DNA from: Diphasiastrum complanatum | Lineage: Eukaryota; Streptophyta; Lycopodiopsida; Lycopodiales; Lycopodiaceae | Direction: 5' to 3' | Length of the DNA stretch: 64,000 bases | Assembly: GCA_029204225.1 (NCBI GenBank) | Contig: CM055111.1 | Location: 20,345,003 to 20,409,002, forward strand | The notes under the pieces: generated by a model | Told to the model about the DNA's origin: nothing | The model's database searches: none | The model's input: only the letters and a program-made list of their open reading frames with translations | Translations under genes and position numbers: made by a program | Shown: positions 43,522-58,500 of the stretch, in pieces | How the letters are laid out: the number at the start of each line of letters is the position of its first letter | Numbering within the stretch: position 1 is the first letter of the stretch

Positions 43522-46500
43522 TCAACTACTGATACCAGTTTGGCTCATTTCATGGACAAACATGTTCGCAGAAGATTCACCACCATTGGACCCTACTCTT
43601 TTGTACGATGCTGAAGGTTTCACTACATACACCTGTTTCAGTTTTGCAGATGAGACAAAGCTTTTTTCAGATGATATTCCACGCTCTGTAGGCTGAGGTC
43701 GAGCTGACAACCCTACTTTTCTGATGCCTTGACCAGACCAACCTCCCATCCCCCCTGCCGCTCGAGAAATCTGAGAAGTCAACTTTTCATCTGCAAATCC
43801 ATGATGTGAGAGCTGTCCTGGTGATACGAGGGAGACTTGGGTCTGTGGCTGCAGATGGCCAGGAGAAGACCTACCTCCACTTGCAGGTTGTCCAACGGTA
43901 TTTTCTGGGCTTGTTTGTAGTCCAGCATGACTGCCATCGATTCCTTCTCCAGTCCCTTGCATGCCAACACCTTGGGCTGTTCTTGGTCGCCGACCACGAT
44001 GCAACTTACTAGCTTCTGCAACTGCTGACATCCCAGTAGAGACTGCACCACCAGCAGCTACCTTGCCAGATACTTGCTGTCCAACATATGAACTGACTGG
44101 TGGACTGGAAGTTGAGATTGAATCCCCCAAACCCAGTTCATCTGGAAATTGGGCTGAAGCATTGATTGATTGAAAGGAGCTTGAACTGACTGGCTTCAGA
44201 GAGGAAACTATATGCTTACAGTTGCTAGCGTCTTCTGCATGTTGCAAATGTCCAGTTGGGATAAGAGAGCCATGAGCTTGCTTGGATTGCATAGGAAAAC
44301 CAAGTAAAGGTCCTGTCATTGGCATACCCTGCAAGTGAGGTGCAGAGACATGGGACCACTGTGGTTGCATTGAAACTTCAACAGTAGGAATCTGCATTTC
44401 ATTTCAACGTGCTTGGTGATTGATACAATTTACTGCAATTACATACAATTTCATGTAAGAAAATAATCCAGCTTCTAGCCCCAAATAGAGTTGGCAGATG
44501 ATTGAAGGGATATTTGAGACAAACCTGATATGTAGCTTCTCGGCTTAAATCGAATGGAATAGAGGGGTGTGTAACTGGGATCACAGAAGGACCAGGAGCA
44601 AGCCGCTGAATAGGGCTTGCAATCCCTGGAGTATTTCGTTGAGCAGCCAATCCCCCACTTAAGCCTCCTAAATCTCCGGCACTCATTCCTACAAACCCAG
44701 AACTAGATGATGCTACAGGTGTATGTGTCCAGTCAGGCTGTTTTCCAGACTGGATATAAGTTGGGCCCATAAAGCTCACACCTAATTGACCAATAGAAGA
44801 AAAAGGATTGGTATAAACAAGCATGTGATGAGGTGCTTGAAGGTTCGGAACAGCACCAGCAGGACTCATGAATGGCCCCGCAAATCCATGTGGTGCACCA
44901 TAGAACGAATCCGAGCCTCCAACATGCTGTTGCCAACCAGCTATGCTTAAACCAAGATTTGCCGCCCCCTGCTCGTGAATAGACCCAGAAGCTGCCCCTT
45001 GAAGGCCTGTAGGAACATCTGATCCTGCACCAAAAGCAAACATATGACCACCTAGCATTGGCCCACCAAAGTCCAGGCCTGGAAATGGTGAAGGTAGTGA
45101 TGGCAACAACAGTCCACTTGAACCCTGTCCTGAAGGTGGGAGCCCACCAAGTGAGAAAGAATGTGTCTCAACTGATAGATCTGCTGGAAGTGCTACAGTC
45201 ATTGAATCTTCAAGCTTAGGTGCAGGCGCAATTACTGGCCTAGCACTAGGAATACCCAACATCATGCCTGGAGAATCCAGAAATTCATAATCAAGACAAA
45301 ATTAGATTAACAAGGTCAATGGCTATCAAACAAACCTTTAACAACTCAACAAGATCATGCCAAGGAAGTTCAAAAAGCACATAACTCAGACAATATCAAA
45401 ATCCAAATGCAGCTTCACATCAGACATTTCTAGGCTAGAAGCAAAGGCATCTTTGGCACTCCCCAAAATGTCAGTGAATTTCTCATACAAAGACTTGCCT
45501 AAAACATGCACAAGCAATTGATTTAAAGGAACAGAAATCCAGGATCAACATACCCCCACAGCCCCTGCAAAAAATGCCTACTACAATGCGATAGCACCAA
45601 TGGTATGAAGAATGCTACAAGCTTGTTGAAAAGCCATTTCACCTCTCCAGCTATATGACAGGCCTGAATATTATGTAAAATGTATGTAGAGCTTATTGGA
45701 TTTGAAACTGATAATCACTAATGCTTATCAGTGGAAATCTTATAATTATGACACACCAGATTGTACACTGCAAGCCAAGGGTGTAATCAAAGAGAAAAAA
45801 AAATATAAATATAAACGATAATATAAAACCCAAGTGCTTATGTAATCTGTTTAAACCGCTAGTTCAAACTCGTATGCAGCCACTAGCAATGCTTATTGTA
45901 GAACTTAAACACAAATCTGAAAACTTGAGAGTGATATTAGGAGGAGAGATCTTTGCAATGGCATTCATAACTTGTTACTATCCATTCACATGATACATTG
46001 ATTCAACTTGCAGGTACTGCAGTACTTTTAGAGATAATGAAGTTTTATGCAAAGTAAATAACTGAAAGAGCCAAACAAACAATTCGAAACACTCAACCTT
46101 GCAAACTACCCACTAATAACTAATGCTACTTGATTTAAGAGATGCGAGAAATAGTCCAGTATCACTTACCACTTGAGCTGCTTGAAGAAGCATGACCTCC
46201 CAAGTTAGAACCGATCAAAGAACCTGAATTTAAGATAGCAGATACAGGGGGACCATATTTTGCATTGTTTACAGGATCATCGTTACTTATGGCAGCAACA
46301 GCAACTGCTGAGGCTGCTGCCTCTGCTTCGGCCTCTGCCTCGGAGTCCAATGTGCCTCCATTTCTTCTGTCATCTTCCAGGTCCCTTTTACCTTTCATTC
46401 CAAAAGCAGAAACATCATCTTCAGTTCCAGGCACTTGTTTAAGTTTCTTTCTCAACTCATTTGTCTCTGTGAATGCATCTGATCGGAATGCAACCGATGA

Positions 46501-49500
46501 CCCAACTGCACCAAGTATAGATGGGGTATTTGGCCGGCTGATTGGTGACACGTAAGTGGACGTGACAGCACCTGCATTGCGAGAAACAGTTTATGAGGTG
46601 CAAAAAGGATCTGTTCTGTGGCCATCGGTAGCTTGCAGAATAATAACTGCCAGTATAAAACATCAGAGAAGCAATTGCTCTTTCATCAACTGAGAAATGT
46701 CACAACTACCTTTGGTCCCCAGAACTTTTCCACCTACTTGGAAATTATAACAATTCAATTGTAGCAATACAATGGTCATGGTGGTGCTTACCAAATTGAA
46801 TTTTTTCTCCATTCAAAGGAGGAAGTATTGGACCCGTGACTGAAGTAGAGCTTCTTTCCTTCACTGTAACAGACATATTGGAACTCCCTGCTTCCAGACC
46901 AATGATGCCATGCTCTCCCAATGATAGCTGTGGTTGTAAAGGAAGATCATAGCGCACTGGCTTCAAGACTTCCTCGAGTTGTATTTGTGTCAAACTCACC
47001 ACCTGTAAATAAGTTTCAATAAATTGAACTCGAAGTCAAAGACCTTTAGAATGTAGTTACAAGGCAACAATGGACAATCTTAAAGATTTCTAGCCACAAA
47101 TGTTTTCCATGGACAATCTTAAAGATTTCTAGCCAGACAGTTACAAGGCAACAATGGCTCATGGATTATTAGATCTACATGCAAAATACATGCATCCTAG
47201 ATATGCATGATTAAATTGACATTTGTGTTGAATTAAGGTCCTAGAGATTCAACGAATCATTCTTTCTGAATAGAACAAGAAAGAACAGTAGGTGGCAATA
47301 TGCAAGACCTAGTGATAGACTGCGAAAGTTCCACTCACTTGTCTCTAGAACTTGAACCTCTAAATGTCTGATTGTGTCTAAAGGACCTCCATGGTCAACC
47401 CAGCTTCAAGCTACATTTTTTCTATCACAAAGGAAAAACTATCACAATGTCAAACCTGGTTACTAATAGATATTGTTATTACTGGCGTATACTTGGACGT
47501 TGGGCCCAATGTGACATATTAATATTGTTCGATAATAGGCCTTATGTGTTTTGTCACTTGAAATTGGACCCATCATCATTAGTAGGTCCAGGTAGTGGAT
47601 CACTGACCTTAGCCCTAGTCTGGGACCCAGGAACCTATGGTTTATTGAAAATTGAAACCTGTAGATCATTCTATCTTGCATCTTAACTATGATAGATGGC
47701 ACTAAACACATCAAATGCATAACGAAATCAACCAGATTTATGGAGAATCAAGAAAGTTAACAAACACCAAAGCTCAAGCACCTTACTGGTCTTTATGACA
47801 TTAACTCAGTCAAAAGTATGTGAAGCCTATGAAATGGGAAAGAATCACATACAAAGGCTTCCTAAACTATGGATGCCCTTGAGTTCATCAATTAACAATT
47901 GTGAATGAAGCAAACTGGATCTACAATGGGGTAAAATTAGTTTATGAAACTTGTCGATATTATACCAGAAAGGCATAGGTACATTTCTTCAAAGAAAGTC
48001 AAAAGCATTGAAATATTTTAAACGATTGAAATCCACGGTAGAAATTTTTAAAGGGAAGAAAATCTAAGTCCTCACATCAAGCAAAAGGTGGTGAAGATAA
48101 TTCTGACGAGCTGTTTGGATTTTGTGAAAAAAAATGGAATAAGACGATGATTTACTGCCACACACATACCAAATCAGAACAAAAGAACAGGACTATTCTT
48201 GAATACACTGCCTAGTATGCGTTGGCCTGAAACTGTCAATACTATTAAAACCTTTTCAACAGAAGTCATAAGAAGATGATAGAAGAGATCCCAGGTGACA
48301 CCAGGAGAAGTATATGGTGGCATGAAACCTGAGGTGGGACATTTAACTTTTTGGTCCCATAGCTTTATAAAGACCAAAGGAGAAAGACTCCAAGGATATC
48401 AAACCTCTATATTTGGGCTCCAGTAATGAGGAGGAGATTTATAGAATATATTGAGATATCTCTCATGAGCAAGGGCATTATACTTGTTGATTATAACAAA
48501 CCTAACATTCAAGAAAAGATCATGGACATCAATGAAAAAAGGGAAGACCAAAGATGCAAAAAAGAAAGACCAGCGAGACACAAAAAGTAGAAGAATCAAG
48601 GAAAGATTGTGCCCACTCATTGTTCTACATGGACTCTACCATCTCCACCAACAAAGAGATTATTACGATGGTATTATGAGACCATTATGGAAAATTAATA
48701 GAAGAAATGGAATCGAGTGAAGGAGGAATGTTCATAACAACAAAGAAAGCAAACTAAAAAGTATGAAACCATTTAATGCTCTTATGACCACGTTCATGGG
48801 CACTCATGACACATCCAAATGAAAAGTGGTGTGGAGGAAGGAGATGCAAGAAGAATAAGACTATATTAAAAAATGAAACCTAGAATTTAGCGAAACTACA
48901 GCCGATAGGGTGCAAATGGGTTCATAGAAAAGATTTGAGGAATCATTTGCACTCATAGCCAAGATGACTACTACAAGAATAGCATCGTCTCTAGCCGCTT
49001 ACTTTAGGAAATAGAGCAAATAAAAGCCCATACAGCATTCCTAAATGATCACTTAAGAGGATCAAGAAGATATGAACCAATCACAACACCTTCAACACCA
49101 AAAGAAAATATGGTTTGTATGGACTCCAACAATCCCCACGAGCGAGGCACAGCAAGATCAACAAATACAACCACTACATAAAACTTGTGAAAAGGCTAAT
49201 TCAAACCTTTATGTCAAGAAAGAAAAGGAAGATATCATTATCGCAGTACTTTATGTCCATGATCTCCATGGACATTACACAAACTAATAGGTGCCTAATC
49301 AGAAAAGTAATTGTCGAAGTACTTTGACTGTAGAAACATCCTCCAAGAGGCTTCATGAGCAAGGACATCAATTATCAGGGTATTTATAGGCCACACGACT
49401 CTTGAACTCAGATGGCATTCCTAAAAAATCTTATTTCTTCACACTGACAGTAACATAAGAATTGAAGTATGGAATAAGAAGGATAGTGCATTTATTTCAA

Positions 49501-52500
49501 CATGAAAAAATGCATGAGAAATAATGTGGATGTCCAGCATGTAAGATCACGAACCCAAATCGACTCGAATTGATAAAAGCGAAAAATTATCTGAGGACGA
49601 CACACAAGGTAGAAGGAACGTGTGTAGACAACAACGTGTTGCAAGTTTCATCTACTTAGCTGACATAAGAGCAGATGCGTTGCAATTGGGCTGATGAGTC
49701 AAATATTAAGTAAGCTTATGAAGGCACACTTGAAACCGGCCAAAAATACTAAGACAGATAAAGAGAACAAACGAACATGGTATCATGCATAAGGATACAC
49801 GCACGGTATTAGCATTCATGTGAAACTTGCCTTGTCTTGTTTCGACTTAAAAAATAAATCCTTGAAGCAATAACACTCATCGCAATTTGTCCTGATAGGT
49901 CAGCTTTATTTAAGATACTTCATAGCAAAGTGATCGACATGGAACACAAATGGATATCCAAATAAATAATGGCAGAATTTCTTCACTGTATAAATCAGTC
50001 CCAGTGCCTTTCTCTCTGTTGCTGAATAGTTCATCTCCAAGCTGGATAACTGACGCTCTGCATAGTATAAGCCGAAGGCTCCCAGATAATAGCAAGTTAC
50101 ACTTACCATTCTTCACTCTGACAATCAAAGTTATATGCAACTTGCCAAGCACACAGTATTTCATGAAAGGAGGAAGTATTTTGAGGTCCATCAGCACTTC
50201 ATACAAGAAACAGTACAAAATGAAAAAATCAGACTCATCCGCTGTGACACTAACAGTCAAGTGGCAGATATCTTCACCAAAGCTCTTAGCAAGGTTTGTA
50301 TCTCCAAAAACTGTTGTCATTATTGTAATATAGGTCATGGCCTTATCACACCAACATAAAAAACTTAAAACTTTAGTCAAAATAGTCAAAGTACTGATTA
50401 TAAGTAAAGGCGGCGGAAAGCACCAAACTCAAGGTAGTGGATGTAGGAGAAGTCACATGTGGGGCCTAAATTATTAGTAAAGGAGGTCGAAAGCACAGCA
50501 GTGTCAAACTGGAGGTACTGGTTATAAGTAAAGGCAGCCGAAAACACCAAACTCAAGGTAGTGGATGTAGGAGAAGTCACATGTGGGGCCTAGATTATTA
50601 GTAAAGGTGGTCGAAAGCACAGCAGAGTGTCTGTGTTGTCAGGGAGTCCAACATTTTCTAAAGACCATCTAAGGACTGTAATTTATTTGTACTTTAATAC
50701 AGTTCATTTAGTTTGATTGTGAGTATCAGTTAAATTAACTTGCTCCATCAAAGTCTTCTACATATCCACACTTTCTCAAATGTTATTTGAACCTTCTAGT
50801 ACTAAAGCGAGGTATTTTGGAACAAAAATTTATTATCAAGCTTTATTACGACATTGATAATCTAAAGTGCATAAACAGGCATGTGAGCCTTACTGATATT
50901 AATGGAGATCATCTGACTATCACTGATTTACATTATTCTACATTGATTGATCTACATATTTACATTCTCCTTCGATTCTATGTTTTGTGAATGCTATGGT
51001 CATCCCACCTATTCCTACTAGAATCACTGTCATCATCAAGGATCATGAAGAGAAGTGATAAGCAATATAAGGAGAACCAAACAGGCCATGTATTTGTACA
51101 TTTAACTCTCATAACATATCACGAAATCTAACATTGTGATTTCAGGAATAAAAACATCAAACTGATGGTACGGGACCCATTCTTTAAGCTGGCAAAATTG
51201 CCCGGACTTTGAAACAGGAGAACAACACGATGCATGTTAAAGTACCTCAGCCTCAAAATTAATGATTACATTGACATGTCATTCACCGACACGATATAAA
51301 TTTCATAAGCACGTATGTAAGTGTGACTAGCTCAAACATTGATCCCTTTCTGAATAGTCCAAATCTTCCAAAGTCAATACCTGTTGACTGGAGCGAGTGC
51401 CTCCCCATGCATTTGTTGCAGTCATAGCGTTATCTTGAACCAAAATGTCAGAAATTGGGCTAGATGAAATATCACCATCTGAACAGGGCAAACCTGTTGC
51501 TGAAGATGTCTTTCCGGAACTGAAAATAGTGAAGAAAACAAGTTACTAAATGGAAGGAAATCACTGTCACAATGATTCAATGTCTCAGCCAAAAAAGCCT
51601 CAAGTACCTTAACAGGCAAAAAAAGGCTGAACAATTCTTGAATGGACAAATTCAGGATATTGTGCGTGTGAGAGGGCTATAGCTAGAGAAGACGACTTAA
51701 GGTATTCATGAAAATGCATCTTCTTATGGCCTATCGATGACTTAAAACTTCCATAATCGCAGGACCATGAAAATAATACTTACGTTTCAGTTGTTGCACG
51801 ATGCAAAACTTTAATGAGCACTTAGAAAAGAAGCATGGGAATCATAACAATGACTGCGTAACACTGAAGCCCTACTCCATGAGGTTTAATAAAATAAACA
51901 GGAAGACACTGATGTATCACGTTTGCTTAAGTTTGTGTCTAGATACATAAAATGCCTGGAAGCTTATGTAGGGTGAAGCACATGCCAAGAATATGAAAAA
52001 TGAACCACTAATGGCACCCAAACTAACCTTGAATGCATAAATTTAGATGGCTTTTTGCATGCATCTATGCCAGCATAATCAACGTCATCATTCAATTTGG
52101 TTCAACATTTTAAAGCCTCATATAAGGTCCCAACCCTGCAACTATAGATATATGGTCCCTCCCGTCATGAAAATGGACAACAAACGTGTCTGCATTCCAC
52201 GATATAATTATAAACTATAGAGCCAAAGACTAAAAGCAAATAAAAAATGAAAAAATTTAAAAGGCTTATATCTACAGCTATCAATCTGCAACATAGTGAC
52301 TGTGCTGTGAAGAACATTTAAGAAAAGTCCACTTTTTAGCAACACATAACAAAAATCTGATCAAAAAAAGACTTTGGAGAGAAAGTGCAAATCAATAATT
52401 TAAGACTTACTTTGTGAACGTGTTCTTCTTATCCAGAACAGTTTCAGATAGACAGCTTATGATTGGAGGAAGGCTTGGTGTTTGGGAGTTAAAGGTTGCC

Positions 52501-55500
52501 AAAACAGCAGCAACAGAAGCAGCAAGAGTCGCTGTAGGTGTCCCTGATTGAGCTAGCCGCGTGCTACTACTTCCAACCGCATCAACCTTTGCTCCCTGCA
52601 AATTCTTCTTCTCTGAAACAGACAAACTAGAATGCTTGAACCCTATCACGTTTCCTTTAGGGGGTTGCTTTGCAGAGGACCTCTGCTTTCGTACAACTTG
52701 CTCCTTTGCCTTCAAAAAGGAAGGTCCATCGTCACAAAGAGAACGCAATCTATTCCTACTACAGCTCCAAAAGCACTCTGCTAATAATCACTGACATAAA
52801 CAATGAAACATGACTAACTGAACAAAATTGAATATGTACCTTTGATTTTGCCTTTATTTCCTTTTCCCTCTGTTCTCTTCGATCATTAAGCATTTGTCGT
52901 TTTGATCGGACCTCAATAAAATCACCCCCATTGCCAGGAATTTCTATGCCAGGCTGCTCAAAAACATGGACCACTCCACTTTGTAAAGGTACATCCTCCA
53001 GTACACCAAGCTTACCCAGAAGGCCATCCCCACTTTGAGAGCTAACTGCCCCAGAATTTTTAGCGAGATTCTTCTGAGCTATTTCATTGCTGCCAGCGTT
53101 TTCAATCTTCCCAACACTGTTCTGGGAGTAAGCAATATCACCTGATCTTGAATTGTCTCCGCCGTCTTTGCAAAATTTTCTCTCATGCATCCCCTCACCC
53201 TTGAAACTGTCTCTCTGAAAAGCCTTTTCATTTGTATTCCTAGTCCTATTATAGTCAGTGCCAAATCTTTCCCTTGTTAATTGCCTAGAATCACTGGCTG
53301 GCCTCTCATCACTCACAAATGTTTCTCGAGGTCTGAACTCTGACCGTCGAGAACTGTTGTGTCGATTTGACCGAGCACGATATGCAGCTCCTTCAAATCT
53401 TGCCTCAGTCAGATGGTTTCCAGTAGATTCCAGGTGCAAATGGCAGTCCTTTTCTCTCTCTCGAATACCAAGCTCATTCCCACGGGTCAAATTTCCTGTC
53501 CCAGTTGGAAGATGACCTGGTAATTGCGCCCAGGAGCTGCCTTCATTCTTTCTGTGCTCTAAATTTACCCTAGGAATTGTATGTAATCTAATAATAGAAG
53601 ACGTTATGGTAGCTTCAGGAGAAGCTACATGCTGGGAAGTCCCTTTGATAAAATCATTTTCATTCACTTGATTTCCTTTGTTGCCAGACACAACAGAGCT
53701 CTGCTCTTTGCTGTCGACCTGTGAAACAAAATTTTCATCTTCACTCCCATTCGTTAACTTATCAGAGGCATCTTGAAGATACTTGACAGGTTCAGGCATG
53801 GTTTTGTCTGCTTGAGAGGACTGATGAAGATACTGGTCAAGCTTTGATGATGAGATGTGTTCCGCTAACTGCTCCACATTATCATTCTGAACAGATGTTG
53901 GAACCACGGCCTGAGCCTGGCTGCTGAAAGAGGGTAGAAACTGTGATAAAGCAATCGGATGCCCAAGATGCCCAAACTGGAAAGGCGAAACATGAGAGGG
54001 ATGCAAATGTTTAACCTGAGGACTCAATTGTGAGTGCATGTGTACAGGGAGAGGCATCTGGATAGAGCCAATCTGAATGGCTGGAATGGAAGCTGGCAAC
54101 AGAGAGGTGCTTGGAAGCAAACCAAATTGCAATGTCATAGGCACGTCTAGATGGTTCTGCATAGAAGGTATGGGAGCATGTAATGAAGGGACTTGAAAAG
54201 GAGTAGAAGAAGAAAGCATTGAAGGCTGTGGTGTCGTTGACCAATCAGGCTGCTGCTCTTGAACGTGAGGTGTGGTGCTACCATGCACATCTGACTCCAT
54301 GGTTTCTGCAGGTTTTATCGGTGGGAAGGCTGATGAAGGGGATGTCATAGGCTCTTGCAATAGCTTAGGTTGCATTAAAACCTCTGATGACTCCCCAAGT
54401 TGTTGAACCTCCCCTACTATGCTGTCAGGAAGCCTTGCTTCTCCCTGTACATGGTGCAATTGCAAGTCGTCATTCAAGGAAGCAAATTTGCTCTGCTCTT
54501 TAATTGCAATTGACTCAAACAGTTCCTCTTTGGTGACCACATCTGCACTCAGGGTAGCACTATTCCGCACTTCAGTGGCTTCAAAGGGATCTGCTGTAAT
54601 CTCAGACATACCTATACCGGGTACTTTATTCTTGCTATTTTCTGCCTCTCCACTGCTCAGCTCCCCATCGATAGTCTCCTGATCTTCATCTTCCTGGTAG
54701 TCAATCACCTTTTCCTCTTCAACATCATCATCATCTTCTTCCTCTTCCTCAAATTCTCCTTTCTCTTCATAACTCACTTCCTCTTCATCATACTCAGCTG
54801 TCTCACTATCTTCCAACATTTCCTCATCCCCCTCTTCTCCACTATCTTCTTCGGATCTTATCCTATGACTCTCTACCATAGGCTTTGCGATAGGTTCAAG
54901 TTTCGAATAAAGCATAGAAGGATGGGCATCATTCTCAAGTGAATTACTTGATTCTGACTGGTGTGCCAAAGAATGAGGGAATTTCTGAGACTGATGTATA
55001 TCAATTTCCTGCTCACTTGGGCTCGACTGCATATCTGCTTGTGGGTTATATGGCTGATGATTCAAGTCTTCTATTTCACTGCTTTTCAAGTAATGGTGCT
55101 CCCTTGAAATCATGTCTTGCTCACCGTATTTTTTTGTCTCATAATACACCTGAGTAGAACAATCCACAACATGATATCCAATAGCCTTTGTAAACGGCTT
55201 CTGGTATGCTTGCAATGGCAGCTTCTGATATGCTTGCAACGGCGGAGGAGGAACCTGTGGTTGCTTTGGTAGGGATTGCCTAAGTCGTCTGGAAGGTGAA
55301 TTCTCGACTAAGTCTGTTCCATAATAATATGGAGGGGACAGTGGTGATGGTGGGCGACCTTCCCAAGAATGGTAATTGACTGTCTTATCTTTGTTTCGAC
55401 GATCGCTCTCGGAAGTTCCCTCAGAACCTCGTTCCATATCTGAATATCTCAGGTGACCATTGGAATATTTTATTTGAGATCCCATGTCATCGTTTAAATT

Positions 55501-58500
55501 TTTCCGCCGTTCATAAGAACTTCCCGTCCGATCTTTTCTTATAGAGTTTTCTGCAAATACCTTATCCCCAGGAAAACTGGAAGAGCTATAAGAACTTCCA
55601 GATGGAGGTTCCGCGTCATCAAATCTCCTGATTCGATCACTGTGATCGTGAGGAAGTGAAGGGCGAGAATCAATACTGTCACCGTGAGAACCTGGCCGCC
55701 TTGTAGCAGTCAAAGCTGTGCCAGCATCATTATCAAACGGTCCTCTTTTCCAAGATGAAGCTCGAGATTGATCTGATTCAAAGTTGTTACTACTTCTGAT
55801 ATCGCTTGATTGCAAGGAGACAGCAAGCCCTTCAACTTGTTGATTCAATTCATCCAGAGAATTGATATGAGAAGAGGACACGCTGTCCAAAGGCCTGAAT
55901 TTCAACAGGGGTCTTTCAGAAGAGGCCGATCTCAACGGTGCCCGGTCATCATCATCTTGCTCGACAGAATAAATCTTCCCTTTGAAAACTTCCTCCTCCA
56001 TTGTATCCATCAGTCTTGAACCTTCAACCTCCTTCGGAGTATTTGCTTCATGAAAGTGATCACCTCTGTGCAGCTGCCGAAGTTGTTCTTCCTGATATTG
56101 TTTGTTATCTGCTTCTCGTTTGGATATTCTTTCCTCAAGCTCCAGCAGTTTGCGCCTTGCATTCTCTTTTCTTCTTTCCTCATCCAAAATTATCTGTTTT
56201 TTTTCTTCTTCTCGAGCCCTTCGAACTTCTTCTGCCTTCAGTACTGCTTCTAAAGCCTCTTGCTCTGCCTTTGCAGCAGCCTCTCTTGCCTCCTCTTCTA
56301 ATCGATGCTGTCTCTCTTCTTCTTCCTTCGCCAGGTGCTCCCGATCTTCCTGCTCCTTCCTTTCAAGTTCAATGGCCCTTTCTCGCTCCTCTATCTTCCT
56401 TATTCGATCTTCTTCAAGAAGCTTTTGTACTCTCTCAAGCTCTGCTTCAAAAGATTCACGTTCAAGGTCACGAAAGTTACGTTCTTTAACATCTTCTTTC
56501 TTTCTCCGGAGACCTTTAGTGTCAGATATCTCTAATCCAAGCAATGTCGTAGCTCCGTAGTCCAGCCCAACAAACTCAGTGAATGCTCTTGTGTAGGGGT
56601 CAGTAGAGTTCAGCATGCTTCGCGCACTTCTCCCCCTACCACTATCCAAGGGGGAATCACCCCTTCCTGCCTTCCTTATTCCAAATTCTTGAAAAACCCC
56701 ACCTCCTCCATTCCTGAATTTGTTGAATGCTTTGCCCCCATTGAAATCCCCATTCTGACCTGCCCTACTGAAAATCAAGCTTCCATCTCGAGGCTCGCGA
56801 CCACAAGCAGGCCACCACCCACCGAACCCGTCTCTGTACCCATCTCTATTTAAAACACCTTCCCTCTCAAGCCTAGGGCCTTTGTTTTGGCCATTCATTC
56901 CCATGTAGGATTCTCTCAAATCCCTACCCTTGCTACCCATTCCGCCTCCATAAATCTCCCTGTCGAAGGCCATTGCTCTGCTATTTGGGTAACCATTCAT
57001 TCCACCTTGGCTTTGGCTATCTCGATCGTAGATCGTGCCCTTTGTATGAGGCCCATTTGCTTTATAAGAGACCTCTTTGTTGAGGCTCATCGCCCTGTTT
57101 ACTCCATTGTCTATTGCCGACATAGCGCTATCCATGCCAAAACTCCCTTCTCTCGCAACCCCTTCATCCCTGGAAAAGGTATGGGCTTTATCAAAACCTT
57201 CATCCCTTGTAAACCCTCCTCCATCCCTTCCAAAACCTGAGCTTTTACCATTTACCTTTTCTCTTCCAAATGTTGAAACTCTTCTATAACCACCTTCCCC
57301 TCCAAACTCGTTATCCTTCAAAAAATCTCTCTCTGTTGCAAAGCTAATATCTCTAGTATTTTCCTGACTATAGCCTCCTTCCTTCAAGCGAACTGGTTCC
57401 CAACCCTGATTATTTTCCTTTTCATTCGTAACACCTTTCCTAACGTCGACGTTCCTGCCAAAGTTTACAGTAGACGTCTCTGTATGAAAACGACGCCTAA
57501 AGCCAAGTTGATCCGCATGTCCCAACCTCTTTGACTCTGGATCTCGATCAATCCAGTCTAAAAATGAAGCTTCTTGTGGCTTGATTGTAACCTCCTGTGA
57601 CTTGAAGTCAGTTGATATATCTCTCTCATCATCTGCCCAGTTGGACACGTGGTTCAGACGGAGTAATGGAGCAGGACCTGAAGGCAACGATCTTCCCCCC
57701 TCCCTGAATGGGTGCTTTTCTCTACGACCAACTGCTTCTTCAAAAAATTTCTCTTCATTTTGTGACTTTTTTAGTTCATCATGCTTGGCCTGTGGCAGCA
57801 AAGATAGGACAGGCTGCAATTGTGCTGTTGATTGCTGAATTTTTTCTGCATCTTCATCGGAATGTTTCTGTGTCAACTGTTGCAGTTTCTCTTGCTCTTC
57901 TTTCAGCTCTCTCTGCTTATCTCGCTGCCTTTGCTGCAACTCCTTCTGCCTTTGCTGAGGCTGCACAGGTGCAGGTGGAATCGATGCCTGCAGTGTCGGA
58001 AAATCCTCACCTCTCAGAAGAACTGCCTTCTCTACTGCTACTGTGGGAGGCGCAACCTCAGATGAGTATGGAGTGGCATTGGCATGCTGAGTCCGAGCTC
58101 CAGGTGGAGCGTAAACTCCATTTCTTCCAGCAGATGTTTGCTGTGGCTGAGGCCTCAGTTCTCCATCTAGGGTTGCTGACTGTTGAGACAAAGCCCATGA
58201 TGATCCACTAGGTTTCCCTGCAACAGAAGCATCTGCAAAAGCTTCGTTTGTCTGCAAAACAAAATCCCCTGAAATATCCTCAAAACTTTGCTGCTGTTTA
58301 GTCCAGCCAGAGGCAGCAGACCCACCTACAAGTGAAACTGTTGGATCATTCCCAGAATGCTCTCGCCTAAGGGATGGCAAATTAACAGGCCGGGGAACAG
58401 AAAGCTTGAGGCTCTTCTGACCTGCAGGCTGAGGCCGCGTAGGGCGAGTGAGGAGAAGCATACCGCCATGTGTAGTCCCTGGAAGGCGAGATCTGGTGCC

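Larger units (their letters stand above)
47003..51380. other. BAT2-like gene intron 3 with retroelement scraps
   Basis: The intron between AACAG|GTATTG (51381) and TTACAG|GTGGTG (47002). 47.0-49.0 kb and 50.7-51.4 kb show no recognised domain. 47.05-47.16 kb has a local duplication ('atggacaatcttaaagattt' twice). The middle carries Copia and Gypsy fragments, listed separately. Confidence 0.7.
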
